DNA of 64,000 bases from Desulfuromonadales bacterium (GTDB lineage: Bacteria > Desulfobacterota > Desulfuromonadia > Desulfuromonadales > JACZKF01), in contig JARFUG010000009.1 in NCBI GenBank assembly GCA_029289095.1, positions 1-64,000 on the forward strand, in the 5' to 3' direction. Below are positions 42,912 to 50,676 of this stretch, in pieces. The translations under genes and the position numbers were made by a program. The notes beneath the pieces are model-generated. The model did not search any database, was not told the origin of the DNA, and saw nothing but the letters and a program-made list of their open reading frames with translations. The first letter of the stretch is position 1. Each line of letters starts with the position of its first letter.

Positions 42912-44342
42912 TCAATTGAACAGATCGTCCAGATCGTCGTGGTCATCGTGGACCTGCGGAGGTTCGTGCACGCGCGGCTGCAGCATCTTCTGCACCGCCT
43001 CCTGCAGGCGGCTCTCGGAGTCGAGCATGAACTGGGCGGAGGTGACGACGATCTCCCCCTCGCGCACTCCGGAGACGACTTCGATCCAGCCGTCCTCGCT
43101 CTGCAGCCCGACCTGGATGGAGCGAGGCTCGAAGCGCCCATCGCCGAGGTGGACGAAGACGCGCTGTCCCGTCCCCGAGTAGAGGACGGCGTTGACCGGC
43201 ACCGCGACAACCCCTTCCTTGGCAGCGGCTTCAAGTCGGACGTTGACGAACATCTCGGGGCGCAACTCCCGGCGGGGGTTGTCGAGCTCGAGGCGGACCC
43301 GTTGGGTGCGCGTCATACCCTCCAGATAGGGATAGATGAAGTCGACGCGGGCCGGGAGCGACACCCCGGGGGCGTAGGGGAGCTCGACCGTCGCCCGCTG
43401 CCCCTCGCGAAGCCAGGGGAGATCGAACTCGTAGATCTCGGCGATCACCCAGACCCGGGAGAGGTCGGCCAGCCGGAAGAGCTCCATCCCTCCCATCACC
43501 GCCATCCCTTCGAACACCATCCTTTCCGTCACGACCCCGCTCGCCGGAGCGTGGAGAGTCATCGTCTTCTGCACCTCTCCGGTGCGTTCGATGCGGGCGA
43601 TCTGCTCCTCGGAGATGTCCCAGTACCGAAGTCGGGTGCGCGCCGCCTCCATGAGGCGGTCGGCCCCGGCGGCGAAACCGTTGCGGCTCTGTCCGCTGAG
43701 ATTGTTGCGGTTGCGCACCGCCAGCAAAAACTCCTGCTGGGCCGCGACGAGCTCGGGGCTGTAGATTTCCAGAAGCGGCTCGCCCCGGCGCACCTGCCGT
43801 CCCGTCTCGCGAACGTGCAGCTTCTCGATCCACCCCTCGATCTTGCTGTTGACCGAATACTGGCGCGCCTCGTCGTAGTCGATGCGCCCCACAGTGCGCA
43901 CCGTACGGGCGATGTCGCGCACCTGCGCGATCTCGGTGCGCAGCCCCAAATTCTGGATCGTCACCGGATCGATGACGATCTGCCCCGGCGCGGCGCCGTC
44001 AACGTAGACCGGCACGAGATCGTGTCCCATGTAGTCCTGCCCCGGCTCGTCGCGCACATAGGTCGGATCCATCGGCGAGACCCAGTGGCGGATCCGCCTC
44101 TCGGCGGGGGCGCTCGGAGCGTCGGCGCGCATGGGGGTGAGACGCATCCCGCAGATCGGGCACAACCCGGGCTCGTCCTGGATGATGAAGGGGTGCATGC
44201 CGCAGGTGTACTGCACCTTGGCCTCATCGCCGGCGACATGGTCGTGCCCGGCATGGCGTCCCTGCCAGAAGACGACACCCCCCAGGACGAGCACCGCCAG
44301 TGCGAGAAGGACAATAACGATTTTGGTCCTGCCACTATTCAT
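42912..44342 (-). CDS. cusB: CusB-type RND membrane fusion protein with heavy-metal-binding domain
   Basis: Periplasmic adaptor of 476 residues, N-terminally anchored (IVIVLLALAVLVLGGVVFW). A His-rich stretch (HAGHDH) is followed by the heavy-metal-binding domain YTCGMHPFIIQDEPGLCPIC (CxMHP...CPxCGM), a second partial copy (WVSPMDPTYVRDEPGQDYMGHDLVPVY), the barrel-sandwich and hairpin regions, and a beta-barrel (LHAPASGVVTERMVFEGMAV). The acidic C-terminus (HDDHDDLDDLFN) may bind metal. Belongs to the tolC-cusB-cusA operon. Confidence 0.9.
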   Translation of the reverse strand: MNSGRTKIVIVLLALAVLVLGGVVFWQGRHAGHDHVAGDEAKVQYTCGMHPFIIQDEPGLCPICGMRLTPMRADAPSAPAERRIRHWVSPMDPTYVRDEPGQDYMGHDLVPVYVDGAAPGQIVIDPVTIQNLGLRTEIAQVRDIARTVRTVGRIDYDEARQYSVNSKIEGWIEKLHVRETGRQVRRGEPLLEIYSPELVAAQQEFLLAVRNRNNLSGQSRNGFAAGADRLMEAARTRLRYWDISEEQIARIERTGEVQKTMTLHAPASGVVTERMVFEGMAVMGGMELFRLADLSRVWVIAEIYEFDLPWLREGQRATVELPYAPGVSLPARVDFIYPYLEGMTRTQRVRLELDNPRRELRPEMFVNVRLEAAAKEGVVAVPVNAVLYSGTGQRVFVHLGDGRFEPRSIQVGLQSEDGWIEVVSGVREGEIVVTSAQFMLDSESRLQEAVQKMLQPRVHEPPQVHDDHDDLDDLFN

Positions 44343-44472
44343 TGCCTCGATCCAATCTATTGAAATGGTTTTTCAGGTCGTCAGGTTTTTTAACTGCTCA
44401 CCAAGGGTCTCGGGGCGCCCTGACAGAGGCCCGGATAGCGCCAGTCAGGTCCCCCGCCCCCTCATTCTTCCC

Positions 44473-45774
44473 CTAAAACCCACCCACCAGCGCCTCGAGC
44501 TGCGCCACGGCCATCTCGTGCTCGGCGACGGCCTCGTGAAAGGCCTGCTCGTAGTTGAAGAGAGTCATCTGGCTGTCGAGGAGGGTCATGAAATCGGCCC
44601 GTCCCACCTGGTAGGCGGAGGTCGCCGATTCCAGTGAAAGCTCGGCCTGCGGGAGGATCGCGTCGCGGTAAAGCTCGACGCGCCGGCTCCCCTCCTCGAT
44701 GCGGGCGAGAAGCTCGGCGACGCCGGCGCGGATGGCATTGCGCGTCTCGTTGAGCTCGGCTCCGCCCATGCGGATGTCGGAGCCGGCTTCGGCGACCATG
44801 GCGTGCCGCCTCTGGCGCTGTATCGGCAGATTGAAGCTCAGACCGAGGGAATACATGTCGTCCCCCATCTCCCCCATCGTCGGCTCGCGCTGCATGTACT
44901 CGATCGAGACGGTGAAGTCGGGGAAGCGCTCCCGTTGCGCCAGGCGCTGCATCGCCTCGCCGCGGGAGATCTGGGCGCGAAGGCTACGGAGGAGGGGGCG
45001 GTTGGCCTGGGCGTGCTCTTCAAGGTCGGCCGCGTCGAGCGGCAGCGCGCTCAGCTCGATGGAGGCGGGGATATCGACGGGGGTGTCGGCGGGGCGGTAC
45101 GCGAGGGCGTTGAGCGCCGCCAGTGTCGCCGTTCGCTGGCGCTGCAGCATAATCTGCATGTCGATCATCTTAGAGCGCTCCAGGTGCGCCTTGAAGACGT
45201 CCTGCTGGATGCCGCCCCCCACCCCGTACATCGTCTCGGTCAGCAAGATGATGTCGTCGATAGCCGCCAGGTTGTCCTCGAGCGTTTCAAGAGAGCGTTC
45301 GATGTAATAGAGCTGGAACCACGTCTCGCGCACCATCCGCGCAAGCTCGAGACGCCGCTCCTCGTGGATCCATCGGTACGACTCGGCCTCCAGCGACGCC
45401 GCCTCGCGCTCCAGGGCTCGCTTGCCGGGATAGGGGAGCATCTGGCTCACCCCGATCACCTTCGAGGTCATCGGGTCACGACGGAAATTGAGAGGATCGC
45501 GAATCACGACGTTCTGAATCCCGATCATCACCATCGGATCTTCCAGAGTGCCGGCGCCTCGCGCCCGGGCAACGAAAGCCTGCCAACGCGCCTCTGAGGC
45601 TTCGAGCTCGGGGTTGGTCGCCAGAGCCTGGGACACCATCTCGTCGAGGGTCGCGCCCCCCACCCTTCTTTCGATGGGTGAAGAATTCGCCGCAGGCGCA
45701 TCGAGGGCAAGGGCAGACGCTGCACTCAGAAAGAGGGAGAGGATAAGGAAGGCTGCACGAATGGATGCAATCAT
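44473..45774 (-). CDS. TolC-family outer-membrane channel (CusC-like)
   Basis: Outer-membrane efflux protein of about 433 residues with signal peptide MIASIRAAFLILSLFLSAASALA and the two OEP helical repeats (VSQALATNPELEASEARWQAF in repeat 1; DILLTETMYGVGGGIQQDVFKAHLE at the helical hairpin; SATSAYQVGRADFMTLLDSQ in repeat 2). CAGGAGCAGACA precedes the ATG at 45774; the ORF extends 51 codons upstream without support. First gene of the Cu/Ag efflux operon. Confidence 0.9.
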   Translation of the reverse strand: MIASIRAAFLILSLFLSAASALALDAPAANSSPIERRVGGATLDEMVSQALATNPELEASEARWQAFVARARGAGTLEDPMVMIGIQNVVIRDPLNFRRDPMTSKVIGVSQMLPYPGKRALEREAASLEAESYRWIHEERRLELARMVRETWFQLYYIERSLETLEDNLAAIDDIILLTETMYGVGGGIQQDVFKAHLERSKMIDMQIMLQRQRTATLAALNALAYRPADTPVDIPASIELSALPLDAADLEEHAQANRPLLRSLRAQISRGEAMQRLAQRERFPDFTVSIEYMQREPTMGEMGDDMYSLGLSFNLPIQRQRRHAMVAEAGSDIRMGGAELNETRNAIRAGVAELLARIEEGSRRVELYRDAILPQAELSLESATSAYQVGRADFMTLLDSQMTLFNYEQAFHEAVAEHEMAVAQLEALVGGF

Positions 45775-46105
45775 TGTCTGCTCCTGGAGAAGGAAGTTTG
45801 ACAAAGTGTACCAACTTCCGTCGCCGAAGAATCGGATACAGGACAAGATTAATTCACGCACTGTGCCAAAAGCGATCTTTCTTATTTTTCCTGGATCTGG
45901 AGAAGTTATCGTCCCGAAAAGGATCATTTTGTAGAATATTGCACAACGGGCGGAAGAATATTCTCCAGCGGCGGAAGGGATAGAACACTTGGAAAGTGGC
46001 AGATCCGCACCGTGGGGTTTGTGTTATGATGGTTGTATGGGCCGTGAAGCTCCGGCTCACCAGCAAACCCTTACTGAAGCAGGAATGGAAAGTGAGTAGC
46101 GACCG
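45775..46105. other. Divergent promoter region of the efflux operon and isochorismatase-like gene
   Basis: 331 bases with no gene. Toward the plus strand a TTATGAT -10-like element lies near 46023-46029, followed by a short dyad (GTGAAGCTCCGGCTCAC, 46045-46061) in the leader. I could not match it to a known riboswitch. No CueR/CusR-type operator was recognised by eye. Confidence 0.4.
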
Positions 46106-46624
46106 ATGAGAAAGGCCCTACTGATCGTGGACATGCTCAATGATTTCGTTCGAGAAGGTGCGACTCTCGAGGTGCCGATGGCGCGGGAGATCATCCCAAA
46201 CATTCAGAGGCTTCTGGCTACGGCACGTCGAGAGGGATGGGAGATTGTCTTTGTCTGCGATGCCCATGCGCCGGATGACCCGGAATTCCGGAACTGGCCG
46301 CCGCATGCGGTCCGGGGAACCGAAGGGGCGCAGGTGATTGCCGAACTCGCTCCCCGTGAAGGCGAACGGGTGATTTCGAAAACCACCCTGCTCGGGTTCT
46401 ACGACACCGATCTCGAGGCTCACCTCCGATCCCGTGAAGTGAAGGAGTTGCTCTTGACCGGGTGCGTCACCAATATCTGCATCTACTACATCGCTATCGA
46501 GGCGGCAGTTCGCGGTTACCGGGTAAGGGTTCCGGGGGATTCCGTAGCTCCCCTGGATGTTCAAGAGGGAGAATTCGCCCTCGGACAGATGGAAAAAATA
46601 CTCGGCGTGCAAGTAGAGCGATAA
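46106..46624 (+). CDS. Isochorismatase-family cysteine hydrolase, nicotinamidase-like
   Basis: A 172-residue cysteine hydrolase. The catalytic triad is Asp9 (LIVDMLNDF), Lys92 (ISKTTLLGFYDT) and Cys120 (TGCVTNICI, with the cis-peptide valine). CDAHAPDDPEF and WPPHAVRGTEGA carry Asp52, His54 and His67, the positions of the metal site in nicotinamidases (PncA). This favours an amidase acting on nicotinamide or a similar carboxamide over isochorismate. Monocistronic. The ribosome site is weak. Confidence 0.87.
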   Translation: MRKALLIVDMLNDFVREGATLEVPMAREIIPNIQRLLATARREGWEIVFVCDAHAPDDPEFRNWPPHAVRGTEGAQVIAELAPREGERVISKTTLLGFYDTDLEAHLRSREVKELLLTGCVTNICIYYIAIEAAVRGYRVRVPGDSVAPLDVQEGEFALGQMEKILGVQVER

Positions 46625-46728
46625 AGATCTGCCGGCGCTTGACGGCGCTGAGCCTTGCCGACCGAGGCGGTCTCCGCCGCTTCAGTGATCGTTTTCACGG
46701 TTTCGACGTCGTTCTCGGCCCTGCCCCC

Positions 46729-47043
46729 TCAGGAAAGACCGGAAAAGAACCTCGGCAGATGGGCGATGCGTTTCCACCCCTCGCCTTCCTTCACCATCTC
46801 CACGTCCAGACTTTCAAAGTAGCGATCGAGAACGGCGCTGCGCTCCTGCGCCAGAGGAGGCGAGCAATAGTCCTCCTCCTCCCATAGGACGGTTCCATCC
46901 TTGCCGGTCCGCGCTCCGAGAAGACCTTTCGTCAAGGCGCGGCCGAAGGGCCGCAGAGCAAGGAAAGCCTCCTCTGTGAGCTTGCGCGTCAGTTCCTCCA
47001 TCTTGTCCGAACGGGGACGGGCGCTGACGAGATAGAAGGCCAC
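46729..47043 (-). CDS. Conserved-looking hypothetical protein in the SelW operon
   Basis: A 104-residue soluble protein starting at GTG with GGAGG seven bases upstream; it begins three bases after the stop of the SelW-like selenoprotein gene, so they form an operon. MAFYLVSARPRSDKMEELTR and FGRALTKGLLGARTG are the most distinctive stretches; EEEDYCSPPLAQER contains its only Cys. No recognised domain. It may work with the selenoprotein, but nothing shows how. Confidence 0.7.
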   Translation of the reverse strand: MAFYLVSARPRSDKMEELTRKLTEEAFLALRPFGRALTKGLLGARTGKDGTVLWEEEDYCSPPLAQERSAVLDRYFESLDVEMVKEGEGWKRIAHLPRFFSGLS

Positions 47044-47046
47044 GTC

Positions 47047-47265
47047 TCATCCTCCGATGCGCCCGAGGAGTTCTTCTTCCACCGGGAACTCCCCGGAAGC
47101 CTTCTTCGAGTGAACGAGGCGGCCGTCGACCACAACCTCGAAGACGCCGCCTCCCGAGGGGATGAGCTGGACATCAGCCTGGAAACGCTTCCTCAGTGAC
47201 TCCGCCAGACCGGCGGCGCGGGACTGGTAGTTTCATTGCGAGCAGTATTCGATGGCGACTTTCAT
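47047..47265 (-). CDS. SelW-like (Rdx family) selenoprotein, CxxU motif
   Basis: Missing from the ORF track because of an in-frame TGA at 47233-47235. Read with selenocysteine the gene gives 72 residues: MKVAIEYCSQ-U-NYQSRAAGLAESL, then FQADVQLIPSGGGVFEVVVD, GRLVHSKKASGEFP, EEELLGRIGG. This is the Rdx/SelW thioredoxin-like fold with redox motif C8-x-x-U11 and the hallmark GGGVFEVxVDGRLVHSKK. GGGAGGTGAGCCC precedes the ATG. A SECIS-like hairpin lies 16 bases downstream of the UGA. Predicted small thiol/selenol oxidoreductase. SelW homologues with CxxC have Cys at this site, which supports Sec rather than a nonsense mutation. Confidence 0.9.
47202..47216 (-). promoter_or_regulatory. Bacterial SECIS-like element in the SelW-like mRNA
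   Basis: Hairpin CCGCC, loop GGTCT, GGCGG. The loop begins GG and lies 21 bases after the UGA, nearly the same position as in the rhodanese SECIS of this window. Confidence 0.72.
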
Positions 47266-47348
47266 GGGCTCACCTCCCTGATTGGAACTTTATCTGAAAG
47301 GATACAGGAATCGACGGGCATTCCAACCCGCAGGAGAGCACCTTCGCG

Positions 47349-47687
47349 TCACTTCAAACGGCTTGCGTCTTTTTTGTGGTAGAGGTCGAAAAAGATCACG
47401 CTGTTGTCCTGAACCTGCCGGCAATGGCCGCAATGGTCTTCGAGTTTGCGACTCTCCTTGCGGCACAGCTCGCACCAATGATAGATCAGCCGGTAATCGC
47501 GCCGCCCGACGTATTTCTTCAGCCGCCTGTGGTGGACGCCGCGCATCCAGCCGTCGGAATCGGAGGGGTTCTGCAGCAGCCGTTCAATGACCTTGAGAAT
47601 ACGTTGGTGGCCCGGCGGATCGGACTTTTCGATTCGCGCCAGCTTGGCGGAAAACCCGGGGGTGGGGAAATAGGTGAACTGGGACAT
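47349..47687 (-). CDS. RelE/ParE-like protein with zinc-ribbon insertion
   Basis: A 112-residue protein. MRGVHHRRLKKYVGRRDYRLIYHW and SVIFFDLYHKKDA follow the core strands and basic residues of RelE/ParE/YafQ mRNA interferases. Between them is an insertion with CELCRKESRKLEDHCGHC (C72-x2-C75-x10-C86-x2-C89), a probable zinc ribbon, which standard RelE toxins lack. No antitoxin-like gene is adjacent: the upstream gene is the BioD-like protein, the downstream one the selenoprotein. It may therefore be an orphan or a non-toxin RNA-binding derivative. AAGGTGCGCACCC precedes the ATG. Confidence 0.65.
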   Translation of the reverse strand: MSQFTYFPTPGFSAKLARIEKSDPPGHQRILKVIERLLQNPSDSDGWMRGVHHRRLKKYVGRRDYRLIYHWCELCRKESRKLEDHCGHCRQVQDNSVIFFDLYHKKDASRLK

Positions 47688-47717
47688 GGGTGCGCACCTT
47701 CCGCATCGGTACGGCGA

Positions 47718-48815
47718 TCAGGAAGAGAAGAGCTCGTCGATATAGTCGAAATCGAAGCGAAGCTTCGAGAGCTGCTGGATAAGAGCAATCTTTTCCGCAT
47801 CCTCGGCGGTAAGTTTGGCGACGTCCTCGTGGATGGCGAGATAGACCTGGTCGGTTCGCTTCTTGATCCGCAGGTAGGGCATGCCGCTCTTGTCGAGGAT
47901 CTGCTGGGAGATTTTCGAGATTGGGGTGTTTCCGGGGATCACCATGCCGGCGATCTTCGGGTGGTATTCGGGCTGGGTGTAGAGGTTTGAGAGGGTCACC
48001 AGAAGTTCGTCCCGTGAGCTGGTGACGATCAGGAGCGTATCCTCTTTGAGCATGTCGACCACTCTCTGGGTGGCCGAGGCTCCGATCTGCACGTGATGAA
48101 CGATGCGCATCAGCTCTTCGCGATCGCCATCGACCTCAACCCCCAGGACCTTGGCGACCCTCTTGAGCGTCGGATTGGCGAGGATCGGCTGATAGTTGAA
48201 TCCGCCGATCACCTCAAAGGGGGCGTTTCTGAAGGCGGTCTTGAGCAGATGCAGAGTCCTGTCGCGCTTTTCGGGGATGAGCTTGTTGGCCACCAGGAGC
48301 CGCACTTCGGCCCCTTCCTCGCGGTACAGGGAGAGATTCATGGAAACGGCGTCGATGAGACTCCCCACCCCCCCGCACGCCACCATCAGGACCGGAGCCC
48401 CCACCATCGCCGCAACCCGGGCATTGCTCAGGCCGATCACCGAGCCGACACCACTGTGCCCCGCCCCCTCGACAATGAGAAAGTCACATTGGCCGTCGAG
48501 ATAGTCCACCGACTGGAGAATGCGTTTCTCAAAATCGGAAACGTCGACCCTCCCCTCGATCACGTCCTGCGTCATGCCGGGTTCGACCACCACCGGACAC
48601 ATGTAATCGATCAGATGATCGAGTCCGTAGACCTGCGCCATCATTGCCGGATCAGTATCGATACGCCGCCCGTGATAATCGATCGGCTTGGGGCCGACCG
48701 GCTTGATGAAGCCGATGCGCTCGTACTTCTGCCGAGCCTGGTAGAGGAGCGAGAGGCTGGTCGTGGTCTTGCCGCAGTCCTGGCCTGTGGCGGAGACGAA
48801 GATTTTCCTGGCCAT
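47718..48815 (-). CDS. BioD-like P-loop / DRTGG domain protein (Pta N-terminal type)
   Basis: A 365-residue protein equivalent to the regulatory N-terminal part of long phosphotransacetylases. P-loop MARKIFVSATGQDCGKTTTS (BioD/AAA_26 type), then DFLIVEGAGHSGVGSVIGLSNA, and a C-terminal DRTGG domain (ASATQRVVDMLKEDTLLIVTSSRDE). There is no phosphotransacetylase catalytic domain. AAGGAACTCCAGCA before the ATG; 29 bases downstream of the TetR gene, so probably one operon. Likely a nucleotide-dependent sensor or regulator; target unknown. Confidence 0.83.
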   Translation of the reverse strand: MARKIFVSATGQDCGKTTTSLSLLYQARQKYERIGFIKPVGPKPIDYHGRRIDTDPAMMAQVYGLDHLIDYMCPVVVEPGMTQDVIEGRVDVSDFEKRILQSVDYLDGQCDFLIVEGAGHSGVGSVIGLSNARVAAMVGAPVLMVACGGVGSLIDAVSMNLSLYREEGAEVRLLVANKLIPEKRDRTLHLLKTAFRNAPFEVIGGFNYQPILANPTLKRVAKVLGVEVDGDREELMRIVHHVQIGASATQRVVDMLKEDTLLIVTSSRDELLVTLSNLYTQPEYHPKIAGMVIPGNTPISKISQQILDKSGMPYLRIKKRTDQVYLAIHEDVAKLTAEDAEKIALIQQLSKLRFDFDYIDELFSS

Positions 48816-48844
48816 TGCTGGAGTTCCTTTTGAAAAAGGAGCCC

Positions 48845-49453
48845 TCAGGCCTTGATTGCCGCCCAGGCGTTCTCAATGAAAGCCTCGGCCATCTCCGACA
48901 TCGGTTTCTGCAGGACGCATTCAAGGCGCAACTGGGCGGGACGCAGTATGGCGCCCGTGTAGGAAACGGCAGAGACAAAGAAGTCGCCGTCTTTGATCTC
49001 TCCGCGTGCTATCCCCTCGATGACAATCTCTCGGACAAGCTTGAAAGGCTCGGTCAGACAGACGGGGGGGGCGCCGTCCATGAACTCGGCGTGTCGCATG
49101 AAGAGAAGATATTCCATCATGCCCGGATCCGATTCGGTCAGATCAAACACGAGCTCGGCAAAGGCGCGCAACTTCTCATAGGTCGTTTCACGACCCAGAA
49201 GCCGCTCCCTGAAACCGGCGAGAAAAGCCTCCAGGGTATTCTGATGAAGCACTCGCGCCAGGTTTTCCTTATTTCCGAAGATATTGTAGATGGCCCCGGT
49301 ACTGACGCCCGATTCCCTGACGATGTCGGGTATCGACACCCGATGATAGCCGTTTGCCACAAAGAGTCTTCGCGCACAATCCAGCACCCGCTCGGCCTTG
49401 CTCTCGGGATCGATCGTACGCTCTTTTTTTCCAACAGCCGCGGAGTATTTCAC
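48845..49453 (-). CDS. TetR family transcriptional regulator (copy 1)
   Basis: A 202-residue TetR repressor. HTH in the N-terminal 60 residues: RVLDCARRLFVANGYHRVSI, PDIVRESGVSTGAIYNIFGNKE. The ligand domain shares DLTESDPGMMEYLLFMRHAEFM and YTGAILRPAQLRLECVLQKP with the divergent TetR 550 bases away, showing they are paralogues. Start at GTG with a weak ribosome site. Upstream of the BioD-like gene and probably co-transcribed with it. Confidence 0.85.
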   Translation of the reverse strand: MKYSAAVGKKERTIDPESKAERVLDCARRLFVANGYHRVSIPDIVRESGVSTGAIYNIFGNKENLARVLHQNTLEAFLAGFRERLLGRETTYEKLRAFAELVFDLTESDPGMMEYLLFMRHAEFMDGAPPVCLTEPFKLVREIVIEGIARGEIKDGDFFVSAVSYTGAILRPAQLRLECVLQKPMSEMAEAFIENAWAAIKA

Positions 49454-49735
49454 AATTGGGCCTATTCCGAGTTGTAGTTCTGTTTTATTCGGGGACCAAC
49501 CTTTAGTGGCACCTGCGATCCCACAAGCCTTTCACTATACAAAATCCCGGCGGAATTTTCAAATCCCTTTCCAGGAGTCGAGCAAACGCTCTCCTCCAAT
49601 GCTCCTTTCTACGGCAAAATCAATACCGCAAAACACAATGCGGTCGCCTGCCTGCCCGGCGAGAGCACATCCCCCCCCGAGATAATCGACAGGAAATCGA
49701 GAAGATAGAAATCGACCCCATCACTTATCTTTTTC

Positions 49736-49764
49736 TTGACAATTGCAATTGATATGTTTATGAG
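49736..49764 (+). promoter_or_regulatory. Sigma-70 promoter upstream of TetR copy 2
   Basis: TTGACA, 17-base spacer (ATTGCAATTGATATGTT), TATGAG. An operator-like motif follows 20 bases downstream, a position suited to autorepression. The leader to the TetR ATG would be about 230 bases. Confidence 0.5.
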
Positions 49765-49784
49765 TATCTTGCGCTGAGAGCTTC

Positions 49785-49797
49785 GGAACGAACATTC
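49785..49797. promoter_or_regulatory. TetR operator-like motif 1
   Basis: GGAACGAACATTC, sharing AACGAACATTC with the motif before the sulfur-reductase operon. Confidence 0.5.
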
Positions 49798-49973
49798 TAT
49801 CCTTACGGCTTTTCACCGGTTGAACGACGCCATTTAGCTGAACGCCTCCCATTTTGCATCAGGGACGGCCGCGAGCGGGCGGTGCAGAAAAGAATAATTT
49901 TTCCCATATTTGTAGGCAGTTGAACTACTTGAAGTGTGAATTCTTCTCTGACTTGGTATGGCGTTTGCTGTTA

Positions 49974-49994
49974 GAAAGGACATTCGTTCTTTGG
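49974..49994. promoter_or_regulatory. TetR operator-like motif 2
   Basis: GAAAGGACATTCGTTCTTTGG, a partial dyad (AGAA...TTCT) with the shared ACATTC core, just upstream of TetR copy 2. Confidence 0.45.
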
Positions 49995-50003
49995 GGCAAC
50001 GTG

Positions 50004-50582
50004 ATGCGCAAAATCGATCCTGATGAGAAGAAAAAACGGGTGCTCGATGCGGCACGCCGTCTGTTTGTGAAACGCGGCTACTTCGGCGTCTCCATACCGG
50101 ATATCGTGGAAGCCTCCGGGGTGAGCACCGGCGCCATTTACCGGTACTTCTCCAACAAGGAGACCATGGCCAGGCATCTCCACCAGCAGACCCTCTCCGA
50201 TTTCCAGCAGTTGTTTGAAAGACGCCTGGCAGGCAAAACCGGGACCTACGAGCGGCTGAGAGCTTTTGCCGATCTCGTTTTCGATCTGACCGAATCGGAT
50301 CCGGACATGATGGAGTACCTGCTTTTCATGAGGCACGGAGAATTCATGCCGGGAGCCGTACCCCTCTGTTTCACCGAGCCTTTCCAATTGATCCGGGAAT
50401 TCGTTGAAGAAGGGGTGAGGGCGGGGGAGATAAAAGAGGGGGACAACTTTCTGACCGCCGTCTGCTATACGGGAGTGATTCTGCGGCCGGCGGACCTGCG
50501 ACTGCGATGCGTGCTGGAGCGGCCTCTGCCCGAAGTGGCCGACGATCTCGCCAATATTGCCTGGGCGGCCATCCAGGCGTGA
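50004..50582 (+). CDS. TetR family transcriptional regulator (copy 2)
   Basis: A 192-residue TetR repressor starting MRKIDPDEKKKRVLDAARRL; the HTH includes SIPDIVEASGVSTGAIYRYF. Its ligand domain (DLTESDPDMMEYLLFMRHGEFM, CYTGVILRPADLRLRCVLERP) is very similar to TetR copy 1. The ORF is open 50 codons upstream, but homology and composition place the start at 50004. It precedes the sulfur-reductase-like operon, and similar motifs flank both, so it probably represses that operon and itself. Effector unknown. Confidence 0.85.
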   Translation: MRKIDPDEKKKRVLDAARRLFVKRGYFGVSIPDIVEASGVSTGAIYRYFSNKETMARHLHQQTLSDFQQLFERRLAGKTGTYERLRAFADLVFDLTESDPDMMEYLLFMRHGEFMPGAVPLCFTEPFQLIREFVEEGVRAGEIKEGDNFLTAVCYTGVILRPADLRLRCVLERPLPEVADDLANIAWAAIQA

Positions 50583-50644
50583 GTGGATGAAGTTGACATG
50601 AGTTTGTATTGGAAGCGGATAGATATGGCTATCTATTCATTAGA

Positions 50645-50663
50645 AAGAACGAACATTCATTCC
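50645..50663. promoter_or_regulatory. TetR operator-like motif 3, before the Psr-like operon
   Basis: AAGAACGAACATTCATTCC, a dyad-like sequence 14 bases before the first ATG of the operon and overlapping the expected promoter or leader. A bound repressor here would block transcription. Confidence 0.55.
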
Positions 50664-50676
50664 AAAGGAGTCTGAC

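Larger units (their letters stand above)
49454..50003. other. Long divergent regulatory spacer between two TetR genes
   Basis: 550 bases with no credible gene. Contains the promoter at 49736 and two operator-like motifs (49785 and 49978). The A+T-rich 49510-49760 part has no further structure I can name. Confidence 0.5.

Noticed and set aside
46030-46105. Riboswitch in the leader of the isochorismatase-like gene
   Set aside because: Only a short dyad is present; no match to a c-di-GMP, cobalamin, SAM or other class that I could recognise.
47233-47235. SelW-like gene as a pseudogene with a nonsense codon
   Set aside because: The TGA falls exactly at the Sec/Cys redox position, the rest of the frame is intact and a SECIS-like hairpin is correctly placed.
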